64,000 nucleotides of DNA from Tethya wilhelma (Eukaryota > Porifera > Demospongiae > Tethyida > Tethyidae): the NCBI GenBank assembly GCA_964030475.1, contig CAXIPT010000001.1:3966849-4030848 (forward strand), read 5' to 3'. The first letter of the stretch is position 1; every line of letters starts with the position of its first letter. Both the position numbers and the translations under genes were made by a program. This document shows, piece by piece, positions 1 through 13,870 of the stretch. The notes under the pieces were generated by a model. It did no database searches. It saw only the letters and a program-made list of their open reading frames with translations, and had not been told where the DNA came from.

Positions 1-458
1 GCTACCAACCACTATACAGGGAACACATGAAGGGCATGTGATAGACTGCATATGGCAGTCTTCACCACTACAGCACACACAAACATATACACTGCTATAC
101 AGCAACATGGGCCCTAATTCATAGCTGAGAGGATTTGGCCAGCTAAGTACCTACACCCATACTCTACACCTGATGTGATTCTCTACAGATGTTTTTCCTA
201 AAGACCAAATTCACCAGCTAAGGCTTCTTAATGTGACAGGTACAATCTTGTAAGCACCGAACAAAAGTATTCACTTTAAGAAAGCCCTTGGAATGCCACT
301 GTATTGTGTCCGAGTCCATTATCCAACATAAAACATAGAGGCACATTATAGCTACATCGTGAATCACAGTATACATCTCAGTTGCCTCCCACATGTGTAA
401 TACCCCCCACACAGAAACTAGTATAATGAATATTACAACTATTGGTGGACAAACATAC
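1..458. other. window edge, no exon assigned
   Basis: This stretch lies downstream of the last exon I can place in the minus-strand gene that ends at 459. It should hold the rest of that gene or its introns. A minus-strand open frame across 218-589 includes a hydrophobic stretch, but it runs straight through a good splice donor at 453-458, so it is probably intron read-through. I assign nothing here. Confidence 0.4.
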
Positions 459-3160
459 AGCAGTGAGGTAGTCTTTCCAGTAGTCTGCACGCTTCCTGGA
501 GGCAGCTGCTCTCTCCACGTGACACTTGTAGGCCAGTGATACTGCAAACAAGACACACAAAAATGGAAAGATAATATATCACACTCCATGACACTGCCAC
601 ATTGTCAATATGAATAACATGATGATAATATATAACGTACGCATTACGTATCATGATGAAAGTGTGTGTGTGTGTGTGTGACAATGAAGTAGAAAGTGCA
701 TTGTAAAAAAACCCACTGAGCTAGCTTTCCTTTGGGGTAGGTAAACCACCATTTTACTCTCAACAAAGACAAAAAAGGTACATTGAAGATACAATTGTCA
801 AGATGAATCTTATAGACAAGTAATTTAGCACAGTTGCACTGGTTACTCACTCCATAGCATTCTGTGATAGACTGATCTGTGTCCTAGCTGGCTGCCATCT
901 TGACTCTTGAGGACAAAGGACTGCTTCATGAGTTCAATGCAAGCCTCCTCAAAAAGGTGCAATACAGTGAGGTTGGCATTGACCTGGTCAAACAAGATCT
1001 TGAAGTTGTCCCTGAGAGAGAGAGAGAGAGAGAGAGATGACGATTATTATTATTGGTGCGATTAAGTTTCTCGGGATTGCAGCGATTTTTGCTGATTGTA
1101 ATCTGCTTCACTATTGTTACTCCAAAAAACCCTCAAATAAGGTATTGCTATTGTTACACATGAATCGCTGTACACATCACCACCACCACCAAGGCAAGAG
1201 GTCAGTGACTGACTCACATCTTGAGGAAGGTTTCCAGTGTCTTGGCAATAGATGCTTGCTCCAGTGCCTCAAACCTGTCAATACAGGACTTCACAAAGGG
1301 ACTCAATTCATCACAGTGGTACATGTGCTGCTTCCTGAGGTACAGAAAGTGAGGGGAAAAAATATTTTTCAAGAGGAATAGCTAGCATAAGATTTCAAGT
1401 TAAATGCCTCCCTGCCCGGTCAGTTTCCTTACTTGTGCACACGGTAGGCAACAATCAGGTAGAAGGGGAAGTCTCTAGCAAACATTTCATCCATGTGCTT
1501 GATCAACTTTCTGAACACACCACCATCAGTGTGGTGGCCCTCACGTTGAAACTGCAGTACCAAAAAATATGACAACACAATCACCAGGCATTCATGGTGT
1601 GGTCAAAAAAAAAAAGGATATTATTTACCGCCTGCTCATATTGGTAGAATATCAACATGATGTCCTTAAAGACACGCTCATTCTCTGAGATGCAAGCTGG
1701 TGGACCACTGAGAGGGAACAGCAGCTGCTTCAACTCCTCCTTCACATTAATGGACGCACGTCGAGACTTGCTACGAAAGCTCTGGGTAAACTTTCCTGAA
1801 ACCACACACAGAAATACACACAGTGTAAATCACAAGGTCAACTCGTGCTACTCTACAATGTCCAACAACAGTCTAAGAATCCACATGGAAACATCGTTGG
1901 CACACACAGTGACACTGACCTCCTCTCTTCTTCAGGCTAGGTGAGTATGAAGCCTGAATGGAAGCACCACCTTGCTGGCTGGGTGGCTCTACGTGTTGCA
2001 TGTTCTTGGCCTCTATCCTAGCATGGAGCTCTCCAGGGTCATAGCGACTAAGAAACTCCTTCAACTTTTGGCCATCTTCTGATGAAATGACAATCATAGG
2101 GAGAGCACTCTTCTTGGTTTTACTTGGAACGGGTTCATCGCCACAAAACTCGGGACGCAGCTGACGGCTGTCCTCGGTATTGACCAAGATGACGGCCACA
2201 GCATGAGACTTCTTGTACTTCTGCACCAGAGAATTGAGGTTGTCTCCTGACTGGAGTTGGTGATAGCGGATGTGCTGACACTCCACTCCCTCGGCAGTGA
2301 GTCTCTTCCAGTCCACCTTCACGGGATGGTCCAGGAGAGGGCTCACGGTGTACGTGTAGGAGACAAAGGCCTGTTTGTGACCTTTCAAACTCAGCAAGAG
2401 TCCTGTTGAATAAAACAATGGGGGAGGAAAAACACATTAGTGAAAAGTGGTATAGCTATAACTCAGTCCTACTGAATAAAACAATAAGGGAGAAAAATAT
2501 ATATATGCTCTTAGAGGAAAATTTTGAGCCACTGTTCAAGTGTTGGAGTGGTATTGTTTGCCAAAACCCGAGAAGAGTTTAGCACATGCATGACACATTG
2601 CTGAACAAAGGCCATAATAGACTTTGATGCATCAGCTGTCTCTATTATGACTGCACACGTAGGCTTACACAGCAGGAACAATGCAAACAATGGTGGAGAA
2701 CTTAATGGCACACAAGAGAGTACATTATCGAGGCACAAACAACAATACTATTGCAAACAGGTTTGCAAGAGCAGCACCCTTAAAAGGAGCACATTATCCT
2801 ACACATGTATCTGAAACTGCTCAAAGCAGAAACATTTCCCAGACAAACCAAAACACACAGGGATAAATCAACAGAACTTTAATTTCAACCACAAAAGTTT
2901 TTACTATAATTGTAACAATAATTGCAAAAAAAACAACACCTTCAGGATTTGCAAAAAAACAACAAACAAATTGCTTTAACTTTCCACCTGGGGAAGAGAT
3001 ATGTGTACCTACCATCAGTGATGGTCTTTGACTGCTGAGAGGTCTTCTTCTTCTTGCCTTTCTTGCCACCATCTGTCTCCTCCAGGCCATCGACGTCTAT
3101 ACCCACTTCACGGTAGGTCTCAGTGGAGTCTTCGATTGTCTCCAACTCCATCTCAGCCAT
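459..3160 (-). CDS. PA-like domain protein, 3'-partial
   Basis: Seven exons join in frame with clean splice sites: 3160-3013, 2402-1920, 1795-1629, 1551-1433, 1334-1218, 1011-851 and 541-459. The gene continues off the low-coordinate end. The start ATG at 3160 opens an acidic N-terminus followed by a lysine-rich patch. Residues about 50-190 (exon 2) look like a protease-associated (PA) fold: a segment ending in AVAVILVNTED, then ALPMIVISSEDGQKLKEFL, the usual PA ending. The rest is mostly helical, with a Ser/Arg-rich linker in exon 3. There is no signal peptide, which is odd because PA domains usually lie on the luminal or extracellular side. The exon at 1011 follows a CT-repeat polypyrimidine tract. 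I do not recognise the full-length family. The exon structure is well supported; the function is unknown. Confidence 0.75.
1015..1036. repeat. GA/CT microsatellite at a splice acceptor
   Basis: The plus strand reads as alternating GA. On the minus strand this is a CT tract directly before the acceptor of the exon starting at 1011, so the repeat acts as its polypyrimidine tract. Confidence 0.85.
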
Positions 3161-5107
3161 CGTGAATCACTTCTGTAAACAAAACAGTGAGTGTTGTGAG
3201 GTGTAGTAGAGTGTTAGAGGCATGTTTTAAAAGTGTCTGTTTAGTGTAATGAAGAGTGGTTGATACATGAAGCATTTCATGCAGGAACCATGCTTCCTTC
3301 TTGTGTCACAGTTGATGTAGTGACAGGAGTTGACAATAGCAGTAAATAGGACACCATCAAACACTTGTTTGGCAATCTTTTGTCAAATCTTTCCCCTGAG
3401 AAGCATATTTAGTGAGCAACAACCCCTAAGAAAGAAGGGATAGTCACCAATCCTTCAGTGAAACTGTTAATCTGTGTTGTCAACTGTGTCTTTCATGAGA
3501 ACCAGCATCCTTGAATACCCCCTAACATGAGCCATGTACAAAAGAAAGCTTTGTCTACACAAGTTTTGTCTGGAACTCAGTGAATAAAGAATGCTGTTGA
3601 CAAGTGAGCTGTGACACTTATCATGCAAACAGCTCAACTAAAAACAAGTGAACACACAAAACAACACCTGTACACTATCGAAATCAAAACAAATAAAACA
3701 GGGTGCCGTACACCAACCCACAGTCTTTATGAGCAGCACAAAAGCAGCTGTAGGAACACGATACATATATGGAGAATGTCGAATGGATATCATAGCTACC
3801 AGAGCTTGATCTGTCCAAGCTGGCTAGCTAGAACAGACACCATGAGGGTATGAATAGCATTAGAAAACAGGTGGTACCAAATTGCTGACTCCACATAAAT
3901 TGTACACAGACTATGTGTGGTCATGTGATGCCCACATGAGGTGGCCAGGTTTGAGTTGATTTAGATCGACCACCACAAACAAAAGTCATCAGCCAGATCA
4001 GCCTTAAATGTTGAACATCCACGACCACAAGTTATTTTTAATCAGACAATCCATGCTGAACAAACAATTGCAGTTCCCCCCAACAAACCCACCACAGCAA
4101 GGTCCCTAGACACAAACAAACAAATAGTGCTACACAAGATATGTGCACTTAGCAAAGCTCCAAAAAAACACACACTGTTTTAATTTTGAGCTTGCTGTTA
4201 TTGACTGACATCATAGTTTTAAGCCACAACATACATGGCTTGGGATAGTAAAGAATCAATGCAGCCTCTGTGAGTGCAGGCCAACTAGCCATGTAGAAAA
4301 TTAGTTTGCTTTATTGAAGACAAGTCAGCTGAAGCAGAATACTTGAGAAAACTTATACACACTCACTCACTCCCTCCCTATGTAAAGTGTACAACTTCCT
4401 ACATGAACTTGGCATGCACTAATCACATGGTGATGGTAATGAGTACTAACAGACATAGGGTAGTACATTATGGAGCAAAGTATGTATGTACTGATTAGCA
4501 ATAATAACCGATAAAATTGTACAGGTAAAAAAGGTTTATCACTCTTTCGTGAAATTTAATATACTTAGCATATAAAATATCTACAATCTATGACACACAC
4601 ACATACACACACACACACACACACACTGACACACACACACACACACACACACACACATTCAGAGTCAGTTTATTAAGAACACGCACGAATTACATTACAG
4701 CATGCACAATTAGTGTCAAACAGTAGAAGTAGTAAATAGATATCATGATAGCAGAAAACAGATATCGAAATCATGCTGCAAAAAAAAACTTGTCCACACA
4801 AATTTATCATGTTATGCTGTTGCTCACCAAACTTGTAGGTTATAATCTCATTTACTGTATCTCAATAACTTTGTCTTGTACTCGAGAAGTTTTGAATCCT
4901 CTGCTTACAGCTAAGCAGAGCAAAAGTAGTGCAGTCTTGGCTGAGTCACCCAGTCGTAACTGCTTGGTGACCTTTGCCGGCGGGATCGGAAAATTTATTT
5001 AGGGGGCGTGGTAATAATCACGTGATTATGCGCAGGCGCAGCAATAATGATCAGTAATAATGACAAATAGTTTGCAGCAATGCTTTCTCCTTTTGATTAT
5101 TCCTTCT
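3161..5107. other. intergenic, no gene seen
   Basis: This AT-rich stretch lies upstream of the PA-like gene and downstream of the HEAT-repeat gene. The open frames are short and lack splice context or family similarity. It contains a long CA microsatellite (about 4590-4658) and a 16-base palindrome with a CACGTG core at 5014-5029. Confidence 0.6.
4590..4658. repeat. CA microsatellite
   Basis: An almost uninterrupted (CA)n tract with one short interruption near 4626, in intergenic DNA. Confidence 0.9.
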
Positions 5108-8100
5108 CTATGTTAGTCCAAATCTCTGTAAAAGGGAAAAAAGGGGGAGGAAATTTAGTGTGAAAAGCAGCTCTCAATATTGAGTATTGAACTGACAAAC
5201 ATCCTTCGAGAGTGTAATCATTGTTTACAGATGCTTAGCTGACCAGGTGTTTTTAAACTATATTATACCATGCCTGTACATATATATTATGTATTCATAT
5301 TCATGAGTCAGCACATGCACTGTAAAGGTCAATCTGAGCTCAATGGTGAATTGCATACTGTGCAAGTGAATACAGTAACAATACTCATACTTTTTCCAGA
5401 CTCTGCAAGGCCACTACACACTCCCTAGAATATAAAGTTCAGCATAGTAAACACCATTTAAAGTGGCTAGCTGTGCTAAACATAAAATTAATGTATGCAC
5501 CTTGCAAGCATATCGTGCCCTCTGCTCTTCTCTGCAATGCACTTTATAACACTGTGGTTATATGTTTTCATGTGTACTAATGTACGAACAGCCTGTAGAT
5601 TTAGAGAACACATAGATCAGTCACACAGAGCTAGGGTGTCTGCACAGTTAAATGTGTCCACTCTCAATACAGCCTTAATAGGTATACATAGCTACTAAGC
5701 AACTGAATGAAATTAATTTTATTACCTTTGTGTACAACTGGCAAAAACTCTTTACACAACCACATGTCAGTACCATTTGAGAATACATACCAACAATGGC
5801 AATCATTACAATTACTGTGAAGTTTTCATAGCCTTTAGCCACTTATCCATAATACACAATGCATGGCACATAAATTAAATATTCAGGCTTACCTGAACAC
5901 GTACATAACTGCTTGGGTCAAGCTCAAGACACTCAAGCAATGTTTGAATTGTTTTCGGCTGCAGTCCATCAAATGCACCCTAACATAGCAATCGAATCAT
6001 TACACAAGTGAACATACTGCATGTGTGACAACATGCATACATGCATGTCATGGTCATGTCAGACCATTGATTGCTCACCAGAGCTGCAGCTGCTTCACCT
6101 CTGGTTATCTCCTTTGAGCTGCTAAGCCTCCTGTGATATTTTGTAAGACTTAGTATGAACACCACACATGTATAGTATAACACACCCACACACATGTCAA
6201 TATATGATGGCAATTGAGGATATTATATACTAACTGTGGACCTTACCCATACAATACACTCTCAGCTCTCCTTGCCAACCCAACACCACAGAGCAGCTGA
6301 CCAAGTGCAACCCTAACAGCCTGTGGAGAAAATTTAATACTGGGTTCAATTTGATGTGGTCATCAACAGGGAATATGGTTAGGTTCATGTGTGAAGTCAC
6401 TTCATCAAGGACTTGAAGGAATCTACTCACATTTGAAGTGGTGTCACACTTGGTGAAATTGTAGTGAACACAATTAATTAATTTTATTACCCTTATGGGC
6501 TCCCTGATGATCATCTTTAAGAGGATATTGAACACATCCTGGCCCTTCTTGTCCTGATAGGTCAACAAATCTTGACCTGGTGATAGAAGTAATAAGTATA
6601 ACCTTGAGTGTGAAAACACTTGTTTAAAAAAAGAGGACTGATTCTTACCAATGTATTTTAAATCTTCAACAGCTGAAAGTCGTAACTGAATGCATAGCAA
6701 CAATAATATTATTATCAATAAGCAGCTATTGAATGGAGATTCTTACCTTCCAGTTACTGAATGTCTCCATTTGAGCCAGAGCCGAGCTGATAACACTATC
6801 ATCACTACACCCACAGCATTTGATCAAGTAATGCAATGCCTATAACAACAAGAAGAGCAACAATATTAATGAAAGGAGCAACTGTCCCATACATCTCACA
6901 CTGTATGTACCATGCTCTGGTGTTGTGGATTAGAGGTCTCCAAGACTCCTTGGAGCTTCTTCACGCAGCCATCTTGCTGTTGGTTGAGCTGACAAAGAAC
7001 AACTGCTGAATACAAAGACACCTCGGTGTCATTAGTATTTACAAGCTCTGTCAACACACTATGAAGAAGTTGAATATTTGGGTCCTGTATGATAAAGGTC
7101 AAAACTATTGACATACTTGATCCACACGTATTATCATGAATATAATACAAGTGCACAAAAGCATGCTGGCACCAGTCAACATGCATGCACTGCACAACTT
7201 GAATATTATTCATTGAGACACATCACAATATAATATATGCGGTAATGATTGTAATGACCTCATTCATGAGCAAGCAAAGCACGTTGTCTTGACAGAGCAG
7301 CTTTAGGAGATCACTCTGAACACCTGTAGAGCCTGAAATTAAAGAACACAGTATTATTGGTGATTACTGTAATTGAATCAAGAGAAGTAAAAGCAAACAC
7401 AAGTGACCTTGTTTTAAGCAGCTGTACACAAAGTGCAACATCGGCTCATTAAGAACACCTGTACGTGTACACAAATATAAACAAGCTGAGCCATGGATAA
7501 AATATGCATGATATTATATATCTACACATGTAGCTAGCTATTCAAGGAAACTTCATGCATTCAGAAAATTTTGCACACACATCACATACCCAGTAGGAGA
7601 AGTGATTTGACAGCTTCGTATCTCACTCTAAAATCAGTATCTTGAGCCATCTGTTACAAAAGTAGTACATATACTGTTTACAACAGGACAACAAGGCAAA
7701 TACTTCACATACCACATGGAGAAGGCTGTCAATGACTTCCTCTGTGGCATCCTTGAGAAGTCCAAGTGCCTAAAGAATATGTACAATGACATGTATTGGT
7801 TGTTCCCACATACCACGGCACCAGTTATTGATAACTTACCTGAGCACTATCTATTCTTGTGTCAACTGCAGTGGACTTCAACTGTTGACAGAGATGCTAT
7901 AAAAGGCATTGGACAATAAAAATCATTTTGAGAGTGTCATGAACAACAATACCTCCACACATCTCTGACGATGACCCTCTACGTCAAAAATATCGGCTGT
8001 AATTGAAAGAAAGATGGAAAAAAAAAACTTGCTGGATGCATGGCTGTCAATGAACTTACTCTTATATGCTGATTTTCTTCTTGAAGACCGTGATCTTGTG

Positions 8101-10612
8101 CTTTTCAATCTTTGCCTTCTCCATTGAGGACTGCTGATAACAAGTATTATACATTATTATTTGAATTTCAAAACTACAAATTGTAAATTTGATAGTTTAC
8201 CTCACAGCACTGTAACCCATGTTTTGAGAAAGCCCAATCTGTTATAAAATCAATAATACAGTTTGATAACCAGATCAGTTTCTAATTACTATTATATACA
8301 CCTACATCTGACAATGAAGCACTCTGAGCTTTGATGGAGATCTGTTGAGAACTATGCCAGGTTCCAGACGAACGTGGATAGGAGCTCGACTAAAAAAAAA
8401 AAAAAAAAAATTATAATAATAAAACAAACAAACAAAAAAACCCAGTCCTCTTGCACTGTACAATATCAAGAATAGCTAGTATATCATACTATAATTATTC
8501 TTACTTTATGTCCATACAATCTGTGTGAAGGATTAAGTTTGCTGCAATCAGTTTTAACATCGTCTATGGAAGGAAACCTAACAACCTACATTATATGAAG
8601 TATTGTATTAAAATTTGCCAAACTACCATAGCCTTAACTTACAGTTTGTCGTCCTACAGCTTTTCAGAATGATTATTAGGGAGGGGGAAACAAAAAGAAA
8701 TCAATATTTAAATTCTCTCCAACTGACTGTGTACAATAACATCTTATTACTATCCACATACATGTATTCAAGGTCAACTTCAGTGGCTCCGATCTAGAGC
8801 GCGGCCTCTTGAATGAGCCCAGTCTGTCCTGGTTCTTGACTGAGAGCAGTGGACCTGGTTGAGCAGCAGCTCTGGAGGCAGAATGTATCAACACTTTGAG
8901 GGAGTCAATTTCACTGCATAGGCTATTGAGACCAGTTTGCTGCATACACAAAATGTTCATTGGCATTAGTGTTTTACATGAAGCACAAAAGAGTTGAGTT
9001 ACCAGCATTATGAGGCTAGAGATGTTTAATATTCCAGCAGATGTGCCTTCATTAGAAGCTGTATGCNGCAAAAAGGATGGAGGGGGGGGGGGGCAAATGA
9101 TAACAAGAGCACTCAATATACATTATACATACGTCTATACTCAAGAATATAAAATGTTATAGTACATCCTCAGGTCTTTCTTATGTACAGTGTCCCTCAC
9201 AATAAGAATAGTAGTACCATTGATCACCTTTTGTATTGTAGTCTGAGTTGAGAGCTAGTGTGAGTGTATTCCATGAATTGTGCCCAAAAATCTGACTGGA
9301 CCTTTGTTGTTCAAATCCATATACATTATCTTCAATGATACTGGAATCCTCAACATTTGGTGGTTGAACCAGATCTACTTCTCTGATTACAGCTGCTGAC
9401 TCCACACCACTTCTCCCAGGGGAACCCTGAGCAGGAGTTTTGATGTGAGGACTATCGTGAGATGTGTGCTCAGTCTTATCATCATCACTCAACACTTGGC
9501 TTTGTGTAATGTCCTTTGTAGTGTGCACCATTGTCCAGTTTGCTTCGCTCTCACTGTGCCATACATCGCTGTCTTGACTCACAGACCGAGTAACAGCCTG
9601 ACTCACACCTTGAGATTGGTACACTGAAGTGGATTTTGTGTTGGTCGTGTAGCGATCAGAGAGTCCTTCAAATCTACTATCAAGACTCGCACTCTCGGGA
9701 AATGATCTTGGTGGTGGATCCACTACAGGTAGGGGTCTCCCTCTCCCTTGAGTCCTACCAGCTGCACGCTAAGAGAGGATCAATACCAGTTTTAACCATG
9801 ATTGGTCAGGCTGTGTTTTACCAGTAAAGGGCTCACCACTCCTCGTGTGGCGTGTGCAGCTGGTCTCCCTCTTCGTCGTGCCAGCAGTAGACCCTCCAGT
9901 CACTGCTCCAGCCAGCGAAGACGTGCGTGCAAACCATCAACCTTGGGTGATGTACATGAAGATGTGTATCTTATCAAAGGCAGGTAAACTAAAACTTACG
10001 TGTTCGTGTGCTTTCTTTGCTTCAACCAGCCTCTGTTGAATGTAGCCACACTCATTTTTTATTTTGTCTACAACCTTGGTGCACACAATCATCCATCAAT
10101 AACAATGCCATCTCTTGACCATGGTAAGCAACCAGAAACTAAAACATTATACCTGTAGTTTCACGATTAATTCTTGAGCTCGGTCCAGTGCTGTCTGGAC
10201 CTGACACTGTAAACTTTCCTGCTCTTCCTGTACAACCATATGGAGCAAGTTCATTATACTACTACTACAGAAAGTACAGTACTTATAGAACTCATCCATG
10301 GACAGTGATACTTATTTTGCATACATCAGCTACCTTTGATTTTGCTGATGATCCTTGCAGCACTGACAGTGACTGTTGAAGTGTCTGCTGAGCACTATAC
10401 ACCAGTGACCTCTGTATACAAAGTAGAGAATGCCAGGTTAAAATTTTTCCAGCCCCTCCCCTTTTTTGAAGCCACACCTGTTCTGCAATCAATAGATCAA
10501 ATCTGTGCGATGCTGGGAGAGAAACCGAAGCAGAGGAGCGCACTGACATAGTTGCAGAGACCATGTCACTTCGCAGGCTCCTTTTTCTTCTGTCCAATCT
10601 AACTCGGGCCAT
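5108..10612 (-). CDS. coiled-coil and HEAT-repeat protein
   Basis: A gene of more than 15 exons read on the minus strand. It starts at ATG 10612 (MARVRLDRRKRSLRSDM) and ends in an 18-base terminal exon at 5125-5108. The N-terminal exons (10612 to about 9900) give heptad-like helices such as QQTLQQSLSVLQGSSAK and IKNECGYIQQRLVEAKKA. A long polar Ser/Thr/Asp-rich exon (9723 to about 9196) looks disordered. The exons from about 7960 down to 5885 encode short paired helices of HEAT/armadillo type, for example DFRVRYEAVKSLLLL, AVRVALGQLLCGVGLARRAE and ITRGEAAAAL. That order suggests a scaffold with a dimerising N-terminus and a solenoid C-terminus. Several middle junctions (8500-9180) are uncertain, and a single N lies at 9067. 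The gene is divergent from the multi-PH gene, with 163 bases between the two starts. It may be related to HEATR4, but I would not assign that symbol. Confidence 0.65.
9067..9067. other. single N in the assembly
   Basis: One ambiguous base next to a run of about 12 G, inside the HEAT-repeat gene. It probably marks a sequencing or assembly difficulty at the homopolymer. Confidence 0.8.
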
Positions 10613-10775
10613 TTAATTTTTGATTGAGAGACATGCAAACCAAGCCACGCCTTCATGATGTCATAAGGTTTTCACGTGAGATTTTTGAAGCTCAGACCAC
10701 TTCAATTCACACAACAGCTTTATCTTCGCAGCTAGTAAGACACAACAAGAAGTCTCGTGCCTCGTAGGAAGAGAT

Positions 10776-12502
10776 ATGGATGTCGTGAGTAATCTGTATA
10801 GCGTTTGATTTGTGCTAAGATTTATAATGTTGTCCAGAAATTACACGGACACTCCCACACAGCACTGTCATGTGTAAACTGTTACAGAAATTATGTCGAA
10901 AAATAATTGTATAAGTTGTTTTGGCCTGCTCTGTAGTTAAATAACTTATTAAGCATCGTTTGACCTCCCAAACACAATTGACAGACCTTTTAGTACCTGA
11001 ACTTTGTATCTGGCAATCATGAGAGATTTTGCAAAAGCGCATTAATTTTAACCTTTCAGTGCATTCCTCTGTACAGTATGGTCTTTCATGAAGTCAGTCA
11101 GTACAAATCTCAAGGGGGTTGAAACCACCATTGTATTGATTCAAGAACATATATAGTGTGTGACCCAAGTAGAGTCTTCCCTCTAAGCTATGAGATAGTT
11201 CTCTGTTGCTCTCATTCTAAGTCCAACCTTAAGGGTGTCTAACAAAGCAAAGCATAGAGATAGTTTTCACTTAGGAAAGTACACATTTTCCTCATTTTAG
11301 ACCCAGCATAGTATTCCTTTTCTTGTTAGTTTTTCTCCATTGCTTGCATATTCAATTCTTGCTAGTTATGATACCAATAGTGTAGCATGAGCATAATAAT
11401 TACAACATGAATATTCATAAAATAAACATGCACAGGTTCCATCTGCCCCTCCTGCTCCGGGTGACACAAAGAGAGCAGAACTTGAAGCACTTGTTAATGT
11501 GAGTTGATGACATGCCCTACTGAATATAGTACAATGATGTGTGTAGTTGGGAAATTCTTATGATGCACAGGAAGCAATAATGGTGCTTATTTCATTGTCA
11601 ACATAAACTTAAAAGACATACCATCCATGTAAATCATCATCATAGGCTGGGAAACTCTCTGAAGAGGAAGCCCTGCACATTGCAGAGAAGCTGGGGATTG
11701 TGGCTCCTCCTAGGATCAGTGATAGGTCCAACAGCATCTCAAAGACCACTCAGTTGTACAACTTCAGTGTGTACAAATGGAGCAAGGGAAGAACTGTCCA
11801 GAGATTGATCTTACAAGTGAGTCTCTTGTCTGCTGTCGGTGCTGTCTCAAGTTGAGTTTGGAGAGAGTATGATAATAAATCAGTATCAGCTAGGTGCTAT
11901 GATCAGTGGATGAGTTTTGTCACTTTTCTTTCTCACTTCAGTTTGACTTTCTGTCAATGACACTGTCTAGCATCCAGCATGGCACCAGAACCAAGAAGTT
12001 GGAATTCAGAGACATCAGCTCCTACCAGAGTGATGTACGTTGATATAATGGTTGTGTCCGATGTTGTATGCCATACCTTTATGCTGCGGTGTGTTCCTGT
12101 TTAGGAGGGGCTTAGGTTTTTCATTTTCTTCACTTCACAATCAGAGTATGAGCTTGACGCTGACACCCAAGAAGATAAACATAAAGTAAGATATCTTTTT
12201 TCTTTTTCTATTTTCTATTTTTTTCCCCTTTTTTATGGTGTGCAATTGTTAAACTGCATCTAAATGTGATTCCGACTGTCCCACATAGATATGTCGATTG
12301 CTGGAGGCCATCACACGGGACCAGCCTGGGGCAATGCAGGAGGAGAGCTACAGCCTTGAAGAGGAGGACCAGGAGACCCGGCCAGAGAGCCAAGAGGTCC
12401 AGCCAGAGAGCCTGCCAGGCATGGACGCCCAACAAGAGATGCTACGCTCAGGATCATTTGAACAACAAGAAGGTTAGCCATAGTAATTATTACCGCTTTC
12501 AA

Positions 12503-12541
<39 letters not shown>

Positions 12542-13803
12542 ATTAGTTGGTAGTGTTTGTTAACAACAAAGTTGTGCCATCAATAACAGTGTGTGTGTGT
12601 GCGTACACAATTATATGCATTGCAAAATATAGCATTCATGACTGTGTTGTACGTTGCATGTGCTAATATTTTATGATTATCGAGTGAGAATATTTTCCCC
12701 ACATGTAGCTCCGGAGCGTAGGACCCGATTTAATGATGGGATACCTTCGTTGGGCCCTCGTACCTACACCAGTGTTCCTCCGACCCTGGCCTCCAGTCTC
12801 CCCATCAAGGAAGGCATGGTGGAGAAGAAAGGGCACAGTGCGATGTTTCTCATGTGGCCAAAGTATGTGCTGGTGTATTGAAATTAACACAATAGTAAAG
12901 CAGTCAAATTACACAAAACACTGCGAGGCTTAGACTAACACATACAGTACATTAGAATATAGCTAAATAATAGCATTTGTGTCAGTTATGAACCCCAACT
13001 GTATAGCCCTGCATCCCCCTCCCTCCTTCCTCATTCAAAGGAGAAATAAGTCATCACTCATTGATGTGTGATTGTTGCCCCTTGTAGGCGATGGTTGAAG
13101 GTGTGTGAAGGAGAGATGCTCTATTACAAGCCAGAGGACAATGAGGTATGGTGGACATTAGTGATGTGTTTACTTCAAGCCATTGCTATTCTAATGTACT
13201 CTCTCCCAGTGTAAACACTGCATTACCACATATAGAGTTGTAATTTGTATACAGTGTCTGTGTGTCTGTGTACGTCGAACTGTTGTATTTCTCTCCAGAA
13301 TGCTCTTAATATCATTCCTCTCAATATCACTGTGACTAATGTGAAGAAGGTTGGAACTAATGGCTTCAATGTCTCTCTCAAGGGTAGTGATAGAGTGTTC
13401 AGGTCAGTTGATTGACTTGTGTTCCTGAGCTCTGCCTGCCTGCCTGCATAGTTATGACAGCTGCTTGCCATCCATGGATGGTTGTATATAGCCCATGGAT
13501 CGTTGAGGCTGCCTTTTTATGGAATGGAATTTTTTCCTCTTTTGCCATCCTCATTGAGGCTGCCTTTTTATGGCATAGAATCTCTGCTAATGATAGCCGA
13601 TATCCTCCTTTGTTGATTCAATGGAAAACTTACAGCTGCAATTGGGTTAACCCTGTATTTACATCTACAGCATGAACCTTGTGTGCTCCTCTCTTGTTCT
13701 GTAGCTTTCGTACCACCTCTGCCCCTGGGAAGTCAGCCACTGAGGTCCGAGATGAGTGGTACCAGGTAAGTGTTGCTGATCTAGATAAACTTACAATTAT
13801 CTC

Positions 13804-13870
<67 letters not shown>

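Noticed and set aside
218..589. Minus-strand frame with a hydrophobic stretch (123 residues)
   Set aside because: It runs through a good acceptor at 542-544 and donor at 453-458; another frame gives the exon that joins its neighbours.
4590..4658. CRISPR-like array
   Set aside because: It is a simple CA microsatellite; no spacer-repeat structure exists anywhere in the window.
9636..10039. Plus-strand frames of about 60 residues
   Set aside because: They lie antisense to exons of the HEAT-repeat gene and have no splice context.
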